The notes under the pieces: model-generated
What the model was told of the DNA's origin: nothing
Seen by the model: only the letters and a program-made list of their open reading frames with translations
Databases searched by the model: none
Source: Pseudoalteromonas galatheae
Lineage (GTDB): Bacteria; Pseudomonadota; Gammaproteobacteria; Enterobacterales; Alteromonadaceae
Assembly: GCF_005886105.2 (NCBI RefSeq)
Contig: NZ_PNCO02000001.1
Span: forward strand, 1,175,001 to 1,239,000
Direction: 5' to 3'
DNA: 64,000 nucleotides
Made by a program: the position numbers and the translations under genes
Shown here: one piece after another, positions 24,773 to 34,121 of the stretch
Numbering within the stretch: the stretch's first letter is position 1
Layout of the letters: every line of letters starts with the position of its first letter

Positions 24773-26368
24773 TTAAACCGCTTCGGCTGCTTTTTTCGCA
24801 AGGTATTCGTCATAGGTACCTTGGAAGTCAATGATTTGTCCGTCTTTGATTTCCCAAATACGCGTAGCAAGAGAAGATACAAACTGACGATCATGCGAGA
24901 CGAAAAATAGGGTGCCTTCGTACTGCTCTAAAGCCAAGTTTAGAGACTCGATAGACTCCATATCCATGTGGTTAGTTGGTTCATCCATCAGCAGAATATT
25001 GGGCTTGTGCATCATGATCTTGCCAAATAGCATACGGCCTTGTTCACCACCTGAGATGACCTTAACTGACTTTTTGATGTCGTTTTGAGAGAACAGCATA
25101 CGGCCTAGGAAGCCGCGCACAACTTGCTCATCATCGCCTGGTTGCTGCCACTGCTCCATCCATTGGAAAAGGTCGAGGTCTTTTTCAAATTCGTCAGCAT
25201 GATCTTGCGCGTAGTAACCAATGTTGGCGTTTTCTGACCATTTATATGCACCTGACAGTGGTGTTTGGCGGCCTGCTAGGGTGTTGAGGAGGGTGGTTTT
25301 ACCCACGCCGTTTTCACCGATAATCGCGACCTTTTCACCAACTTCAACCAGTGCGTTTAAGTTTGAGAATAACGTCTCTTCGTAACCTTGTGATAAAGAT
25401 TCAAGCTCTAGGGCATTACGGAATAGTGGTTTTTCCTGCTCAAAGCGAATAAATGGATTTTGACGACTTGACGCTTTAACTTCTTCCAGCTGAATTTTGT
25501 CAATTTGCTTAGCACGAGATGTGGCTTGTTTTGCTTTTGATGCGTTTGCAGAGAAACGCGAAACAAACTGTTGTAGCTCGGCAATTTGCGCCTTTTTCTT
25601 CGCGTTATCTGAAAGCAGGCGCTCGCGAGCTTGTGTTGCCGCAAACATGTACTCATCGTAATTACCAGAGTAGATTCGCAGTTCACCATAGTCGATGTCC
25701 GCCATGTGTGTACATACTGAGTTTAGGAAGTGACGGTCGTGAGAGATGATGATCATAGTACAATCACGTTGATTCAATACGTCTTCCAACCACTTGATAG
25801 TGTAGATATCCAAGTTGTTAGTTGGTTCGTCTAGGAGCATGATATCTGGCTCTGCAAATAATACCTGTGCTAGCAGCACACGTAGCTTCCAGCCTGGAGC
25901 AACCTCAGACATTAGGCCATAATGCTGCTCGGTTGGAATACCAACACCGAGGAGTAATTCACCGGCTTTTGCTTCAGCGGAATAGCCATCCATTTCAGCA
26001 AATTGCGTTTCAAGATCGGCAACACGCATGCCGTCTTCTTCGCTCATTTCAGGTAATGAGTATATGCGATCGCGTTCTTGCTTGATTTCCCACAGCTCTT
26101 TATGACCCATGATCACCGTGTCTACAACCGTATATTGCTCGTAGGCAAATTGATCCTGATTTAGCTTAGCGATGCGCTCGTTTGGATCGTAGTTTACGTT
26201 ACCTGCACTTGGCTCAAGCTCTTTGCTTAGGATTTTCATAAAGGTGGATTTACCACAGCCGTTAGCACCTATTAGGCCGTAGCGGTTGCCGTCACCAAAC
26301 TTAACGGAAATATTCTCAAACAGTGGTTTTGCACCAAACTGCATAGTGATGTTGTTACACGAAAGCAT
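24773..26368 (-). CDS. ybiT: ABC-F ATPase YbiT
   Basis: 531 residues with two ABC domains and no membrane part. Walker A sites are GANGCGKST and GENGVGKTT; Walker B plus the ABC-F signature is [10 protein letters not shown] and [10 protein letters not shown]. The second LSGGQ-like site is ISGGEQGRM, while the first is the YbiT-type degenerate [10 protein letters not shown]. The interdomain linker (about 240-310, with [17 protein letters not shown]) is the P-site tRNA interaction motif region. ABC-F proteins act on stalled or slow ribosomes at the E site. Length and signatures match E. coli YbiT (530 residues) better than EttA, Uup or YheS. It is monocistronic. Confidence 0.95.
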   Translation of the reverse strand: MLSCNNITMQFGAKPLFENISVKFGDGNRYGLIGANGCGKSTFMKILSKELEPSAGNVNYDPNERIAKLNQDQFAYEQYTVVDTVIMGHKELWEIKQERDRIYSLPEMSEEDGMRVADLETQFAEMDGYSAEAKAGELLLGVGIPTEQHYGLMSEVAPGWKLRVLLAQVLFAEPDIMLLDEPTNNLDIYTIKWLEDVLNQRDCTMIIISHDRHFLNSVCTHMADIDYGELRIYSGNYDEYMFAATQARERLLSDNAKKKAQIAELQQFVSRFSANASKAKQATSRAKQIDKIQLEEVKASSRQNPFIRFEQEKPLFRNALELESLSQGYEETLFSNLNALVEVGEKVAIIGENGVGKTTLLNTLAGRQTPLSGAYKWSENANIGYYAQDHADEFEKDLDLFQWMEQWQQPGDDEQVVRGFLGRMLFSQNDIKKSVKVISGGEQGRMLFGKIMMHKPNILLMDEPTNHMDMESIESLNLALEQYEGTLFFVSHDRQFVSSLATRIWEIKDGQIIDFQGTYDEYLAKKAAEAV

Positions 26369-26615
26369 AAATTTGACTCATTACTTACAATTGCGGCGAT
26401 CCTAACATTTATGGGTGACAAATGATGTAAAAAGTTTGGCTAACTCACAGATTACTTTTGTAGTCGAAATAGCAAAGGTCTGGCCGTTAAAAATGCACCG
26501 TCAAGAGACTTTTTATTTACGATATTGTTAAGCTTTATTTACTAATTTGATGGTTAAATGTTAGTCTATTCTAATTCAAAAGGGTGATTTGCAAAACTAA
26601 CTTTGGTGAACAAGG

Positions 26616-28682
26616 ATGAGAATAGTTGAAGAGAAACATAATTGGTTGATTGACCAACAAATCGATGAGCTGGAAGTTTTACCACCCCATACCACAACAG
26701 CTCATTTACCGTCAGAAATTAGAACGCAGCTAAAGCCTCATGCCAGTGATTGGATAGTATTGCGACAAAGACATAATTGGCGCCATGTTAAGCGTGACGA
26801 GTTTACTCGCGTTTTTATAAAGACTAAAAAGGGCTTACAAAGTGTAAAGTCTGGTAGCGTTGCCGATTCTAGAGAGCAACTCATCATCGTCAAGCGCAGG
26901 TCCTATTTCAAAGCCGAGAATAGAAACAACGCCTTTGCAAGCAATGGTGGGGTTGATCCTAATCAGCCCATTGGCGGATATCAATCAGACCAATTAACAT
27001 CTTTCGATCAGGTATTGGCCTCTATTAACGTTGATAAATCACCTGAGGTGGCTGAAAAGCGCATATTAGTGTCGCTGGAGGGGGAGTTGGCGGTGAGTTT
27101 TGTGATCCAAGGCGCTGATACCCCCACGTTGTCGAGAGCCTCTGAAGGGGCAACGCAAACGCCTCTCGTATTCGGAAAGTTGAGTGAAGATGGCAGCTAT
27201 AGCCTAAAAGCAAAAATCCTGGGGGTGCCGGAGCAGGTGCTTTTTAATAATGTGCCATATGCTGACTTACTTGATATAGAAAAAGTAAAAGCACTTAAGA
27301 TTGGCGCTGAGGGCGGAGTGCAGCTGATTAAACACAATGTTTCAGGCGAGGGCAATGTACACCTACATTTTATTAGCGAGCCTCCGAGCATCGGGATCTT
27401 CTTTGATGGTACAGGCAACAATAAATACAACGATATTTTGGACCCCTTTGATGATAAAGAGCCGACGAATATCGCTAAGCTCCATGAGTTGTATAAAATG
27501 GATGATAAATTTCATTTTAAACACTATGTCGAAGGCGTAGGCACTAAGGCAGGAGAAGATAATAGTACAATTGATTTAGCCGTTGCCTACTCATTTGATG
27601 AAAGGTTGATAGAGGCGATTGATTTAATCGAAACTTTCGTTAAGAGTAAAAGCTCCATTAGCTTATGCAACACGATTTTACTTGATTGCTTTGGATTCAG
27701 CCGTGGCGCAGCGGCAGCAAGAGCGTTTGTTAATCTGATCAATGAAATGAGAGTAAAGCAAGATACTAAGTTAGCGAATAAAGAGGTGGTATTTCGCTTT
27801 GTTGGAATTTTCGATACTGTCGCTTCGATAGGAGGGGATGGGGATAATTATCATGGTGAACTGTATGCTAAAGATGAGTTAGAGAAGGCAGCTAGACTCG
27901 ATCTTAATCAAGCCAGTGCAGGGGCTGTGTATCACTTAACGGCTTGGGACGAGCGGCGTGATAAATTCCCACTAAGCTCATTAAAAAATAAAGATGGTAG
28001 CTTGTTTTCTAACCATAAAGAAGATTATCTGCCAGGCGTTCATTCTGATATTGGAGGCGGGTATGCCCCTATCAGTATTGATATTGAATATCCTTTAAAG
28101 CGCATTCGTGGCATTCCAGGTGAGCCACAGCATGAAGCAAAAGTACAACAGGCAAAATTAGCAATTGAACAGAGATATCAGTGGCCAGGTATTGACGTAG
28201 ATATGGTCTATCGCTTTAAAAGACTAAGATATGGCGCTAGTCGCTCGGGAAGAGACAAGGATATTTACACCACATATCGGCCCGTTTGGAGGCGTAAAAT
28301 AGATAATACCCTTGCCCATTATGGACTTCACCAAATGTATAACGAGGCGGTGCAACATGGCGTTCCGCTAAAAGAAATGGCGCGTCTTCAAAGTATCTAC
28401 CCCTATGAACTTAGCAACGAGGTCGCAACTTTGGTACCAAAAGCGCTTAAAGCTGGGCCAACAAGCCAAGCTTGGCAGAAGTTATACGAGCATTATATTC
28501 ATATTAGTTCTCGGTTTACGGGATTTACGGATAAACTGGCTCACGGTGAGGAAACAAAAGCAAAGTACGTGACTGAAAATGGACAAAGGGAAATGTTTTA
28601 CAATAATGCAAAAGCGCTACCGCAGGTGCAAGTGTGGAAAGCGTATAAAAATGGAAATAAATCAATTTGGAGAAAAGGATGA
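26616..28682 (+). CDS. Tle1-like (DUF2235) phospholipase, putative type VI effector
   Basis: 688 residues. The C-terminal two thirds form an alpha/beta hydrolase of the DUF2235/Tle1 family: IGIFFDGTGNN with Asp264, the nucleophile elbow GFSRGAAAARAF with Ser362, VGIFDTVASIGG, and the acid/base segment GVHSDIGGGY (His476, Asp478). Known members are T6SS effectors that cleave phospholipids in target cells. The first 220 residues have no signal peptide; RQRHNWRHVKRDEF near residue 50 recurs in effector N-termini but I cannot name the domain. The ATG at 26616 directly follows AAGG, so the ribosome site is unusually close. The ATG of the next gene overlaps its stop (ATGA). No vgrG, PAAR, hcp or structural T6SS gene is in the window. 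Confidence 0.85.
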   Translation: MRIVEEKHNWLIDQQIDELEVLPPHTTTAHLPSEIRTQLKPHASDWIVLRQRHNWRHVKRDEFTRVFIKTKKGLQSVKSGSVADSREQLIIVKRRSYFKAENRNNAFASNGGVDPNQPIGGYQSDQLTSFDQVLASINVDKSPEVAEKRILVSLEGELAVSFVIQGADTPTLSRASEGATQTPLVFGKLSEDGSYSLKAKILGVPEQVLFNNVPYADLLDIEKVKALKIGAEGGVQLIKHNVSGEGNVHLHFISEPPSIGIFFDGTGNNKYNDILDPFDDKEPTNIAKLHELYKMDDKFHFKHYVEGVGTKAGEDNSTIDLAVAYSFDERLIEAIDLIETFVKSKSSISLCNTILLDCFGFSRGAAAARAFVNLINEMRVKQDTKLANKEVVFRFVGIFDTVASIGGDGDNYHGELYAKDELEKAARLDLNQASAGAVYHLTAWDERRDKFPLSSLKNKDGSLFSNHKEDYLPGVHSDIGGGYAPISIDIEYPLKRIRGIPGEPQHEAKVQQAKLAIEQRYQWPGIDVDMVYRFKRLRYGASRSGRDKDIYTTYRPVWRRKIDNTLAHYGLHQMYNEAVQHGVPLKEMARLQSIYPYELSNEVATLVPKALKAGPTSQAWQKLYEHYIHISSRFTGFTDKLAHGEETKAKYVTENGQREMFYNNAKALPQVQVWKAYKNGNKSIWRKG

Positions 28683-29206
28683 TCAATAAGCTCTATACCG
28701 TTTTAATGGCAGTAATGCTGCTTTGTAGCTGCTCTTCAAGTACAGAATTGGTTAAGTTGCGGATAGGTGTATCTGCCTATGAAAATAGTGACCTAATGGT
28801 TAAGCTAGTGTTTGACGACAAGTTTTCTCCACCAGCAGGCTCAATAGGTTGTTGTTGGGGTAATGCTAATGCAAATAGTACGTTTTGGGGAGCTGAAATC
28901 CCGCATAAAGTGAAAGCACAATGGTGGGATTATAAACAAGGAAGGCATTACAACGCTGAGTTCAGTGTACAACGTGATAAAGCATACAAAATCGCAAAAA
29001 ACCTGCCTAGTATTACCTTCCACACGGGAGAGGTAAAGGAAGATCTTGTCCCTCAGATTATCTTTGGTTTTGGTGAAAAGGGTGAGGTAAAAATGTGGAT
29101 CTCTAATGCTCCATTTGATGGCGTGAAAGGGCGGATTTTAGAAGAAATTGGTTCAGCACAGGCGACTTGGGAGCCTTTTGAATTAACCGATGAGATGTTT
29201 AATTAG
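28679..29206 (+). CDS. Lipoprotein, putative immunity protein to the Tle1-like effector
   Basis: Signal peptide with lipobox (VMLLCSCSS). The mature part, about 155 residues, contains GVSAYENSDLMVKLVFDD, then GSIGCCWGNANANSTFWGAE and VKAQWWDYKQGRHYNAEF. This layout, with a Cys-Cys pair and Trp-rich strand, is that of DUF3304/Tli-like immunity lipoproteins encoded next to Tle phospholipases. The ATG at 28679 overlaps the effector stop by four bases, so translation is coupled; a longer start at 28667 is unlikely. A periplasmic lipoprotein inhibitor fits a phospholipase delivered to the periplasm. Function is inferred from position and localisation. Confidence 0.7.
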   Translation: MINKLYTVLMAVMLLCSCSSSTELVKLRIGVSAYENSDLMVKLVFDDKFSPPAGSIGCCWGNANANSTFWGAEIPHKVKAQWWDYKQGRHYNAEFSVQRDKAYKIAKNLPSITFHTGEVKEDLVPQIIFGFGEKGEVKMWISNAPFDGVKGRILEEIGSAQATWEPFELTDEMFN

Positions 29207-29305
29207 CTAAGAAAAATGTCCACTATTTATGCAGATAACAGTAAAGTAGGAGAGTACGGCAGCGAACCGTTTTTTGGATATTAGGCTTACAAGAGGAGAG
29301 TTTTA

Positions 29306-29956
29306 TCACTCTTCGTCTACCCGATATGTTGAACAAAGTGATCGCATCGAGTTAAATTGTAGTTCGATTTCTTGCACTAGTGCGCTCGCGTGGCTTGTGC
29401 AAGAAAGTGGCTCGCCGACAATGACGTCGCAATTAAATGGCACAAATAAAGCTTCTCCTTTGGGTAAAGAGCGGCCAAGTCCATGCATCATAATGGGGTA
29501 AACGAGCACCGGCTTACAATCGCGAGTGAGATGAAAAATACCTTTCTTTAACTGCGTCATTTTTTCAGGTTCACCACGAGACCCTTCAGGAAAAAAAATC
29601 AAGATTTCACCTTGCTTTAACGCTTTATGGCATTGTTCAAAGAGCTGTGTTTTGCGTGTAACTTGCTTGCGATTTAGAGGAATGATCCCAATAACATTGA
29701 GTGCAAACCAAGCGATATATCTGTTGGCGAGAAAATAATCTGCAGCGGCTACGGGGCGTATCTTATGTATCATCCTTAATGGAAACAAGCTCATTAATAC
29801 TAGGGTATCCAAATGGCTATTATGGCTTGGCGCGAGGATAGCAGGCCCATGTGTTGGTAGCTTATTGCGATTAACAACGTTGAGCCCTAGTAAAATTAAA
29901 ACCACTGGCTTAATAATCATCCCAAAAAACAGTATCTTTAAAACGCGTGCAAGCAT
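29306..29956 (-). CDS. PlsC-like 1-acyl-glycerol-3-phosphate acyltransferase
   Basis: 216 residues. An N-terminal membrane helix is followed by the acyltransferase blocks: SHNSHLDTLVL (motif I, H-x4-D with the first residue Ser), AWFALNVIGIIPLNR, ILIFFPEGSRGEP (motif III), and VYPIMMHGLGRSLPKGEALF. It should acylate a lysophospholipid or a similar glycerol derivative in the inner membrane. It is the third gene of a minus-strand operon with a CdsA-like and a YnbA-like gene (3 bp spacing). Together they can make a phosphatidyl lipid from a CDP-activated precursor. This order resembles the E. coli ynbABC cluster in its first two genes. Confidence 0.88.
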   Translation of the reverse strand: MLARVLKILFFGMIIKPVVLILLGLNVVNRNKLPTHGPAILAPSHNSHLDTLVLMSLFPLRMIHKIRPVAAADYFLANRYIAWFALNVIGIIPLNRKQVTRKTQLFEQCHKALKQGEILIFFPEGSRGEPEKMTQLKKGIFHLTRDCKPVLVYPIMMHGLGRSLPKGEALFVPFNCDVIVGEPLSCTSHASALVQEIELQFNSMRSLCSTYRVDEE

Positions 29957-29959
29957 AGT

Positions 29960-30892
29960 TTAATAGTGCAGATAGTAAAGGTAATGGAAGAATAGTGGTG
30001 AAGTGTAGAGTAGGCTGTCCATCCTATCTAAAATGCCACCATGGCCGGGGATCATGACCCCTGTGTCTTTAATTTGTAAATCCCGTTTAACACTTGAAAT
30101 AACTAAATCACCAAAAAAACCAGTAACAGCTATTAGGAGCCCTGCGCCTGCGCCTTGTAAGGTCGATAGTGGCGTGAGTGCAGGGGCAACAAAACAAGAC
30201 AATGTGGCAGTAGTACAGGCGCCACCAATAAAACCTTGCCATGTTTTGTTGGGGCTCACTTTTGGGATGATTTTATGCTTACCAAACAGCTTTCCCCAAA
30301 CGTATTGGCAAACGTCGTTAAATTGAGTAGTAAACAGTAAATACAATACCAGACCAATGGCACCCGCCTCACTGTTTTTGACCGGCAAAACTAACAAGTA
30401 GCCAAGGTGACTAATAGAGAAAACACACAACATGACGGCCCAGTTAAGGATCCCAGCTGACTTTATGAATCCTTTTGTATCACCGATGAGCACCATTCTA
30501 ATAGGGATAAATAGAAAGATATAAACAGGAATAAAGATAATAAACATGCCATACCACTGAGTTGCAACCCAATAATATTGCAGTGGGATACTCAAATATA
30601 GCCAAAAAATAGCGCGCCTATCGGTTTGCCGTCCTGGCACTATGGACAAAAACTCTTTTAATGCTAGAAAACTTAAAAAGCCAATAAAAGCAAGTGCGAA
30701 ATGTATGTTGGAGGCTAATACGACAAAAAAAGCGCCAATTATCCACCACCAAGATTGGATCCTGAGTTTTAATTCTTGATGATCCGTATCTCGTTGTATT
30801 CGGCTAATAACTAAATAAGCAAGCGTTGCGGTGATTAAGATGAGTCCTACCAACGCCATGGCATACAAAGAATGATCAGGGACGTTAAACAT
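29960..30892 (-). CDS. CdsA-family phosphatidate cytidylyltransferase (YnbB-like)
   Basis: About 310 residues and eight membrane segments. The C-terminus holds the complete CdsA signature: SSVKRDLQIKDTG then PGHGGILDRMDS (S-x2-K-R-x4-K-D, P-G-H-G-G-x-x-D-R-x-D). It would make CDP-diacylglycerol from CTP and phosphatidate, the substrate for the CDP-alcohol enzyme encoded upstream. The ATG at 30892 is preferred over the one at 30922, because GAGG lies nine bases before it; it then overlaps the upstream stop by 8 bp. The housekeeping cdsA normally sits with bamA/rseP and fabZ genes, so this is probably an extra, specialised copy. Confidence 0.9.
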   Translation of the reverse strand: MFNVPDHSLYAMALVGLILITATLAYLVISRIQRDTDHQELKLRIQSWWWIIGAFFVVLASNIHFALAFIGFLSFLALKEFLSIVPGRQTDRRAIFWLYLSIPLQYYWVATQWYGMFIIFIPVYIFLFIPIRMVLIGDTKGFIKSAGILNWAVMLCVFSISHLGYLLVLPVKNSEAGAIGLVLYLLFTTQFNDVCQYVWGKLFGKHKIIPKVSPNKTWQGFIGGACTTATLSCFVAPALTPLSTLQGAGAGLLIAVTGFFGDLVISSVKRDLQIKDTGVMIPGHGGILDRMDSLLYTSPLFFHYLYYLHY

Positions 30893-31547
30893 CGCGTTTG
30901 CCCTCAAGGTATTGATAGGCAAGGATAGCTCGTTTAAATAACGTGATGAATGAACCGACGCTAATGATAAGTAATGACGTATATAACACAGCCCCTTGTT
31001 GCCAGAATAGAGGCTCTATAGTTGTAAAAAGGCATGCAAATGTAAGTAAAGCCATTCGGTGTTGTTTCGCCATAGGCCCACAAAAATTGGCAGGAGCCCC
31101 TGTACTCGTTGCTAAGGTTCTGACGTAAGCGGTCATAATTGCAAGCGTTGCCGCACACCAAGCAATATCGATTGCGTAACTAAATTGAGGGACTGCATAG
31201 CCCACAGCAACAATGATGAAAGCATCAGCAAATCTGTCTGGCATATCGTTAAAAAGTTCACCAGATGCGGTACTTTTCCCACCTTCCACAGCGACCATAC
31301 CATCGAACAAATTACACAGTAAGCGAAATTGAATGCATATGGCGGCAAGTAGAGGCAAAAGCCAAATGAGTAGTCCAGAAGACAGTGGTAACAAAACAAG
31401 AGAGATTGCTGAGCAGGCTGCAAACAGCACGCTGAGTAGTGAAATAGTGTTAGGAGTGATATTTTTATTGCTAAGCCATTTGGCGACGCGCTGAGCATAT
31501 GTGCTTGAGCGTACCTTGAGTGGACGCCGACTTGATTTGTCTTCCAT
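30885..31547 (-). CDS. YnbA-like CDP-alcohol phosphatidyltransferase with variant active site
   Basis: 220 residues, about six membrane helices. The family motif D-x2-D-G-x2-A-R-x8-G-x3-D-x3-D appears as NLFDGMVAV then GGKSTASGELFNDMPD. The first Asp is Asn, the Arg is Val, and the third Asp is Asn, whereas the second and fourth Asp and the Gly are kept. The same substitutions are, to my recollection, found in E. coli YnbA relatives, so this is a subfamily rather than a dead enzyme. It is first in the operon with the CdsA- and PlsC-like genes. The alcohol acceptor is unknown. Confidence 0.8.
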   Translation of the reverse strand: MEDKSSRRPLKVRSSTYAQRVAKWLSNKNITPNTISLLSVLFAACSAISLVLLPLSSGLLIWLLPLLAAICIQFRLLCNLFDGMVAVEGGKSTASGELFNDMPDRFADAFIIVAVGYAVPQFSYAIDIAWCAATLAIMTAYVRTLATSTGAPANFCGPMAKQHRMALLTFACLFTTIEPLFWQQGAVLYTSLLIISVGSFITLFKRAILAYQYLEGKRDV

Positions 31548-31822
31548 GATTTCCTTTTCCTTAGAATACGCATTCTTCAGCTCTTTTGAAGAAGGGATGA
31601 TCTTTGTCGTTGTGCCGAGCCAGTATAAATGATCTGTGATAGGTCAACAAGGTACTACATATTGGGTTTAGCTTTAACACTTGAGATGATGTAAAGCGGA
31701 GAGACTGAAGAAGAATATTTACATTGTTTTATTAAATTCCACCGAAATAAATTGCTATTTGGCACTATCTTGGGTCACATTACTGATCGCAATTAAAATA
31801 ATATAACATTTAGGATTGGAAT

Positions 31823-33982
31823 ATGCGTATTAAAGCTATCTCCGCGGCCATGGTGTTGGCCTTTTCTCAGTACGTTGCTGCCGATGAAGGCATGTGGCAA
31901 CCACATCAACTACCTGAACTTGAATCTATTTTAAAGTCTAAAGGACTGGAAATTGATGCTAAGTCAATTTCTAAACTCACTGAATTCCCGATGAATGCGG
32001 TGATTAGCTTAGGTGGCTGTACGGCGTCATTTGTCTCTCCTAAAGGTTTAGTGGTGACAAATCATCACTGTGCATACGGCTCTATTCAATACAACTCAAC
32101 AACAGATAATAATATTCTTGAGAATGGCTTTTTAGCAAAACAGCCAAGTGAAGATCTACCTGCGGCACCGGGCTCACGGGTTTATGTGACAAAAGAAGTG
32201 TCGAACGTAACGGATAAAGTTAATGCCGGTACTGATTCGCTTACCGGTAAAGCACGTTTTGATGCCATTGACAGTAAGCGCAAACAACTTGTTGCTGAGT
32301 GTGAGCAAGATGAAAGCTATCGCTGTAATGTTTATACCTTTCATGGTGGATTGGAATATTACCTCATTAAATCTTTAGAGATAAAAGACGTCCGTCTGGC
32401 ATATACACCAGCGATGGGCGTGGGCAAATATGGTGGCGATATAGATAACTGGATGTGGCCTCGTCACACCGGCGACTTTGCTTTTTACCGTGCATATGTG
32501 GGTAAAGATGGTAAGCCAGCTGAGTTTTCTAAGGATAACGTACCTTATAACCCTGAGTCGTTTTTGAGTGTGAGTGCAAAAGGCGTGCAAGAGGGCGACT
32601 TTGTGATGGTGACGGGTTATCCGGGTCGTACCAATCGCTATCGTATTGCTTCTGAAGTGGATTATGTATTTAACACGGTTTACCCCATGGTACGCAAACA
32701 TAACTCTAAGTATGTGGAACTGATTGAAGAAAACGCACCTGAAGGTTCTCAAGCTCGTATTGCTTACGAAAGCACCATTGCGGGTTACAACAACTACATC
32801 AAAAACTTTGGCTCTATGATTGAGAGCTTCAAAAAAGGCAGTATGTATAGCCGCAAGCAGCAATTTGAGCGTGATCTTAGCACTTGGATTAATGCTGATG
32901 CAGACCGTAAAGCAAAGTATGGTGCTGTACTAAACGAATTGAGCGAGTTGGTTGCTCAATCTCAAGCTCATTATGAGCGTGATATGATGGTTGGCTATAT
33001 CCATCGCTCACAAATGATGTCTACTGCGCGTAAGCTTTATCGCTTGGCGGTTGAAAAACAAAAGCCTGATGCTGAGCGTGAGAGTGGCTATCAAGAACGT
33101 GATATGCCAAAAATCAAAGCGGGGCTACAGCGTATGACGCGCCGTTATGATGAAACAGTTGATAAAGCGATTATGCTTTACTTCATGGAGCTTTATGCAG
33201 CCTTGCCAAAAGAAGCGCGTTTAGCTGAAGTAGATAAGCAGCTTCAACTTGAAAACGGCTTCAATAAAGCAAAGCACCAAGCGCTGCTAGATGAGATGTA
33301 TGCTAACTCTAAGCTTGCTGATGAAAAAGCCCGTCTTTGGATGTTAGATTTAGAGCTTGAGCAGTTAAATCAGAGCTCTGATCCATTCATTCAATATGCA
33401 AAAGCGATTTTTGCAGTGATGAAGCAAATCGAAGATGAAGAAAAAGAATTGGCTGGTAAGCAGCAATCTGCACGTCCTGCTTTGATGGAAGCTATTATTG
33501 CTTACAACAAATCTCAAAATAAGCCAGTTTACGCGGATGCTAACAGCACACTCCGTGTCACTTACGGTACGGTAGGTGGTTATTCACCGCAAGATGGCTT
33601 AGTGGCAACGCCATTTACCTCGCTTGAAGGACTGTTGGCGAAAAATACTGATGTTGAACCATTTAACGCGCCTAAAAAGCAGCAGCAGTTGATCCGTGAA
33701 AAAGTATATGGTCAATATACAGGTGGCATGAATACCGTACCGGTGAATTTCCTTTCTAATGTGGATACCACAGGTGGTAACTCGGGCTCGCCAACCCTGA
33801 ATGGGAAAGCGGAGTTAGTGGGTTTACTCTTTGATGGTGTATATGAAAGCATTATTGGTGATTGGGATTACGATAAGAACCTGAACCGCTCAATTCATGT
33901 TGATTCGCGTTACATGTTATGGGTAATGGACAAGGTTGATAATGCGCAAAACCTGTTAGATGAAATGAAGATAGTAAAGTAG
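31823..33982 (+). CDS. S46-family dipeptidyl peptidase (DPP7/DPP11 type)
   Basis: Signal peptide, then a chymotrypsin-fold protease with a helical insertion domain; 719 residues is normal for S46. The catalytic His is in TNHHCAYGS (His81/82), the Asp region is GKYGGDIDNWMWPRHTGDF, and the nucleophile Ser654 is in TTGGNSGSP. These enzymes remove dipeptides from oligopeptides in the periplasm. In Porphyromonas DPP11 an Arg 18 residues after the Ser sets acidic P1 preference, while DPP7 has Gly; here the position is Gly672 (LLFDGVY), so DPP7-like hydrophobic specificity is predicted. It is monocistronic and separated from the DUF885 gene by a REP pair. Confidence 0.93.
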   Translation: MRIKAISAAMVLAFSQYVAADEGMWQPHQLPELESILKSKGLEIDAKSISKLTEFPMNAVISLGGCTASFVSPKGLVVTNHHCAYGSIQYNSTTDNNILENGFLAKQPSEDLPAAPGSRVYVTKEVSNVTDKVNAGTDSLTGKARFDAIDSKRKQLVAECEQDESYRCNVYTFHGGLEYYLIKSLEIKDVRLAYTPAMGVGKYGGDIDNWMWPRHTGDFAFYRAYVGKDGKPAEFSKDNVPYNPESFLSVSAKGVQEGDFVMVTGYPGRTNRYRIASEVDYVFNTVYPMVRKHNSKYVELIEENAPEGSQARIAYESTIAGYNNYIKNFGSMIESFKKGSMYSRKQQFERDLSTWINADADRKAKYGAVLNELSELVAQSQAHYERDMMVGYIHRSQMMSTARKLYRLAVEKQKPDAERESGYQERDMPKIKAGLQRMTRRYDETVDKAIMLYFMELYAALPKEARLAEVDKQLQLENGFNKAKHQALLDEMYANSKLADEKARLWMLDLELEQLNQSSDPFIQYAKAIFAVMKQIEDEEKELAGKQQSARPALMEAIIAYNKSQNKPVYADANSTLRVTYGTVGGYSPQDGLVATPFTSLEGLLAKNTDVEPFNAPKKQQQLIREKVYGQYTGGMNTVPVNFLSNVDTTGGNSGSPTLNGKAELVGLLFDGVYESIIGDWDYDKNLNRSIHVDSRYMLWVMDKVDNAQNLLDEMKIVK

Positions 33983-34062
33983 GTCGACCTTTAGGTCGAC
34001 AACCATCCTTACGTTTAAAGGGTAGCCTTTGGGTTTAAACGTTAGTCGGCCTAAAGGCCGAC
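33983..34062. repeat. REP pair (BIME-like) between convergent genes
   Basis: Two 18-bp palindromes, GTCGACCTTTAGGTCGAC (33983-34000) and GTCGGCCTAAAGGCCGAC (34045-34062), stand in opposite orientation judged by their flanking CCTAC. They match the one at 13463-13480. The pair begins right after the S46 peptidase stop and may terminate or stabilise its message. Confidence 0.75.
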
Positions 34063-34085
34063 CTACGGGTGATATCAATTTGTCG

Positions 34086-34115
34086 AAAAACAATGCCGGC
34101 CATGAGGCCGGCATT
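34086..34115 (-). terminator. Terminator of the DUF885 gene
   Basis: AATGCCGGCC-ATGA-GGCCGGCATT is a perfect 10-bp stem, and on the minus strand it is followed by GTTTTTC. Confidence 0.9.
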
Positions 34116-34121
34116 ATTATG

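Noticed and set aside
26616..29206. A complete type VI secretion cluster
   Set aside because: No structural, VgrG, Hcp or PAAR gene lies near the effector.
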